Part shown: in pieces, positions 16,355 to 17,934 of the stretch
Layout: the number at the start of each line of letters is the position of its first letter
Numbering within the stretch: the first letter of the stretch is position 1
NCBI GenBank assembly: GCA_035525015.1
Contig: DATLFC010000146.1
Location: 1-17,934, forward strand
Source of the DNA: DATLEX01 sp035525015
GTDB taxonomy: Bacteria > Acidobacteriota > Thermoanaerobaculia > Gp7-AA8
Reading direction: 5' to 3'
Length of the DNA: 17,934 nucleotides
Made by a program: the position numbers and the translations under genes
Notes under the pieces: generated by a model
The model's database searches: none
The model's input: only the letters and a program-made list of their open reading frames with translations
What the model was told of the DNA's origin: nothing

Positions 16355-17538
16355 TAAACATTGTTCGAAAAATCGAACGGAGAGTCGTCGGAGAAGGGAT
16401 CGGAGCTCCCGCCTTCCTTCGCCACGCTCAGCTTCGACTCCATCTCTTCGCGCGACATGTCCGAGGTCGACTGGATGCCCTGCAGCTTGAGGCGGAACTC
16501 GTCGGGGTTCGAAGCCCGGCGCAGCGCCTCTTCCAGCGTGATGAGCGAGTTCTTGTAGAGGTAGTACAGCGACTGATCGAACGTCTGCATGCCGTACTGC
16601 GAGGTGCCCTGCCCGATGGCGTCCTTGATCAGCTTCGTCTTTTCCTTGTTCTCGATACAGTCGCGGATGTAGGCGGTCGAGATCAGGATCTCCGCCGCCG
16701 GCACGCGGCCGAGACCGTCGGCGCGCGGGAGAAGACGGAGGGAGACCACCGCTTTCAGCACCGCTGCAAGCTGCAGGCGGATCTGCTTCTGCTGGTGCGG
16801 GGGGAAGACGGAGATGATGCGGTTGACCGTCTCCGTCGCGTCCATCGTGTGCAGCGTCGAGAAGACCAGGTGGCCGGTCTCGGCCGCCGTCAGCGCCGTT
16901 TCGATCGTCTCGTAGTCGCGCATCTCGCCGACGAGGATGACGTCGGGATCCTGGCGCAGCGCCGAGCGGAGCGCCTGCGAGAACGACTTCGTGTCGACTT
17001 CGACCTCGCGCTGGTTGACGATCGACTTCTTGTCGCGGTGCAGGAACTCGATCGGATCCTCGACCGTCATGATGTGCTCGGTCCGGTGCGAGTTGATGTA
17101 GTCGACCATCGCCGCCAGCGTCGTCGACTTACCCGATCCGGTCGTTCCGGTGCAGAGGATCAGCCCGCGGCGCTCCTCGGCGATCTTCTCCAGCACGGCC
17201 GGGAGCATCAGCTCACGGATCGAGAGAATTTTGACCGGGATGACGCGCAGGACCATGCCCACCGTGCCGCGCTGCTGGAAGATGTTGCAGCGGAACCGCC
17301 CCAGGCCGGGAACCGAGTAGGCGATGTCGATTTCGTAGTTATTTTTGAATTTCTCTTTCTGACGGGAGGACATGATCGAGAAGGCCATGGCGATCGTGTC
17401 TTCCTGCATCAGGCGCTTCAACTCGACCAGAGGGATCAACTCCCCGTCCACCCGGATGACGGGGTGGGAACCGACCTTGATGTGGAGGTCGGAAGCGCGC
17501 CGTTCGGCGGCGATCTTCAACAAATCATTGATATGCAC
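16354..17538 (-). CDS. pilT: Type IV pilus retraction ATPase PilT
   Basis: Hexameric ATPase that disassembles type IV pili from the cytoplasmic side, driving twitching or surface motility; 394 residues. The N-terminal PAS-like part begins HINDLLKIAAERRASDLHI (2-20). Walker A is GTTGSGKS (131-138), the Asp box lies around VEDPIEF (159-165), Walker B is DPDVILVGEMRD (197-208), and the His box is FSTLHTMDA (226-234). The AIRNLIRE retraction motif reads AYIRDCIENKEK (289-300), a marked departure. The C-terminus continues about 40 residues past a typical end, with an acidic Ser/Asp/Phe-rich tail (SSDPFSDDSPFDFSNNV). I chose GTG 17538 because GAGGAG lies 6-8 nt upstream and HINDLLK is the normal PilT start. 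No pilus structural genes are in the window. Confidence 0.92.
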   Translation of the reverse strand: MHINDLLKIAAERRASDLHIKVGSHPVIRVDGELIPLVELKRLMQEDTIAMAFSIMSSRQKEKFKNNYEIDIAYSVPGLGRFRCNIFQQRGTVGMVLRVIPVKILSIRELMLPAVLEKIAEERRGLILCTGTTGSGKSTTLAAMVDYINSHRTEHIMTVEDPIEFLHRDKKSIVNQREVEVDTKSFSQALRSALRQDPDVILVGEMRDYETIETALTAAETGHLVFSTLHTMDATETVNRIISVFPPHQQKQIRLQLAAVLKAVVSLRLLPRADGLGRVPAAEILISTAYIRDCIENKEKTKLIKDAIGQGTSQYGMQTFDQSLYYLYKNSLITLEEALRRASNPDEFRLKLQGIQSTSDMSREEMESKLSVAKEGGSSDPFSDDSPFDFSNNV

Positions 17539-17563
17539 GGGACTCTCCTCGGTATTGTCGACG

Positions 17564-17592
17564 ATTCTACGCCAACCAGGCGAGCATCGCAC
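17564..17592 (-). promoter_or_regulatory. Possible promoter of pilT
   Basis: On the minus strand, TAGAAT (17564-17569) matches the -10 consensus at 5 of 6 positions and lies 25 nt before the pilT GTG. The hexamer 17 nt further upstream (GTGCGA, 17587-17592) is a poor -35. The region is the 110-bp divergent spacer between pilT and the hydrolase gene. Confidence 0.28.
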
Positions 17593-17648
17593 CCTTACGC
17601 CCAGTAAAATTCGGAATACACACGACTTAGCTGAGGTTACGCAAAACC

Positions 17649-17934
17649 ATGCTCCAGATCCTGCGGCCCGCTGCCGACCCGCTTGCTTACGCTCTGCGGA
17701 CGCCGAGCCGGCGGCCGGACACGGCGGAAATGCCGCTCGTCATGGTCATGCACGGGCGGGGGGCGGACGCGAACGACCTGGCCGACATCGCGCCGGCGCT
17801 CGACGGGCCGGTGGGCTACCGTTTCGTTTTTCCGAACGCACCGAAGCCGTTCGAGGCGTACCCGGGGATGACCTTCGGCTACACCTGGTTCGACGGATGG
17901 CCGCCGAGCGCGGAATCGATCGCCGCCTCGCGAC
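17649..17934 (+). CDS. Alpha/beta-hydrolase, phospholipase/carboxylesterase family (partial, 3' end outside window)
   Basis: The first 95 residues are present and remain open to the window edge. MPLVMVMHGRGADANDLADI (28-47) contains HGRG, the oxyanion-hole segment of the carboxylesterase/phospholipase family. YRFVFPNAPKPFE and YTWFDGWPPS follow in the family order. The catalytic Ser (GxSxG), Asp and His would lie downstream and cannot be checked. No signal peptide is seen, so a cytosolic esterase is likely; the substrate is unknown. It is transcribed divergently from pilT. A weak GAGG lies about 12 nt before the ATG. Confidence 0.8.
   Translation, partial: MLQILRPAADPLAYALRTPSRRPDTAEMPLVMVMHGRGADANDLADIAPALDGPVGYRFVFPNAPKPFEAYPGMTFGYTWFDGWPPSAESIAASR

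Overview
The window is GC-rich bacterial chromosome and is almost fully coding. I see no transposase, phage or CRISPR content. Long secreted proteins with Ig-like and cupredoxin modules, PilT, a eukaryote-like HisRS and short palindromic intergenic repeats suggest an environmental Acidobacteriota-like organism. That placement is inference; no 16S or other decisive marker lies in the window.

Left part (1-4417, plus strand): four successive genes that all act on histidine. They are an EgtD-type histidine N-alpha-methyltransferase, tRNA-His(GTG), histidyl-tRNA synthetase (hisS) and histidine ammonia-lyase (hutH, start overlapping the hisS stop by 4 nt). The tRNA-His lacks the usual bacterial G-1:C73 pair. 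It has U-1, G1:U72 and A73, the identity pattern known from Caulobacter-type alphaproteobacteria, and the adjacent HisRS has the matching divergent motif 2. A 33-bp AT-rich near-perfect inverted repeat lies between the tRNA and hisS and ends 4 nt before the hisS start codon.

Middle part (4433-13102, minus strand, read right to left): a secreted VWA/Ig-like protein, a SAM methyltransferase, a small zf-TFIIB protein, the catalytic chain of a B12-dependent acyl-CoA mutase, a secreted protein with a CuA-like cupredoxin C-terminus, the FtsK/SpoIIIE DNA translocase and a DUF3267 membrane zincin. The mutase active-site residues point to isobutyryl-CoA rather than methylmalonyl-CoA. The cupredoxin has an unusual C-x4-C spacing. 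Two further palindromic elements sit at 8752-8786 and 11670-11742.

Right part (13200-17538, minus strand): pilT, recX and alaS in tight succession. recX-alaS is the order also found downstream of recA in E. coli. alaS appears to start at TTG inside the end of recX. A divergent alpha/beta-hydrolase (carboxylesterase family) begins at 17649 and runs off the window.

The most notable signal is the paired change in histidine tRNA identity and its synthetase, found inside a compact histidine-centred locus.
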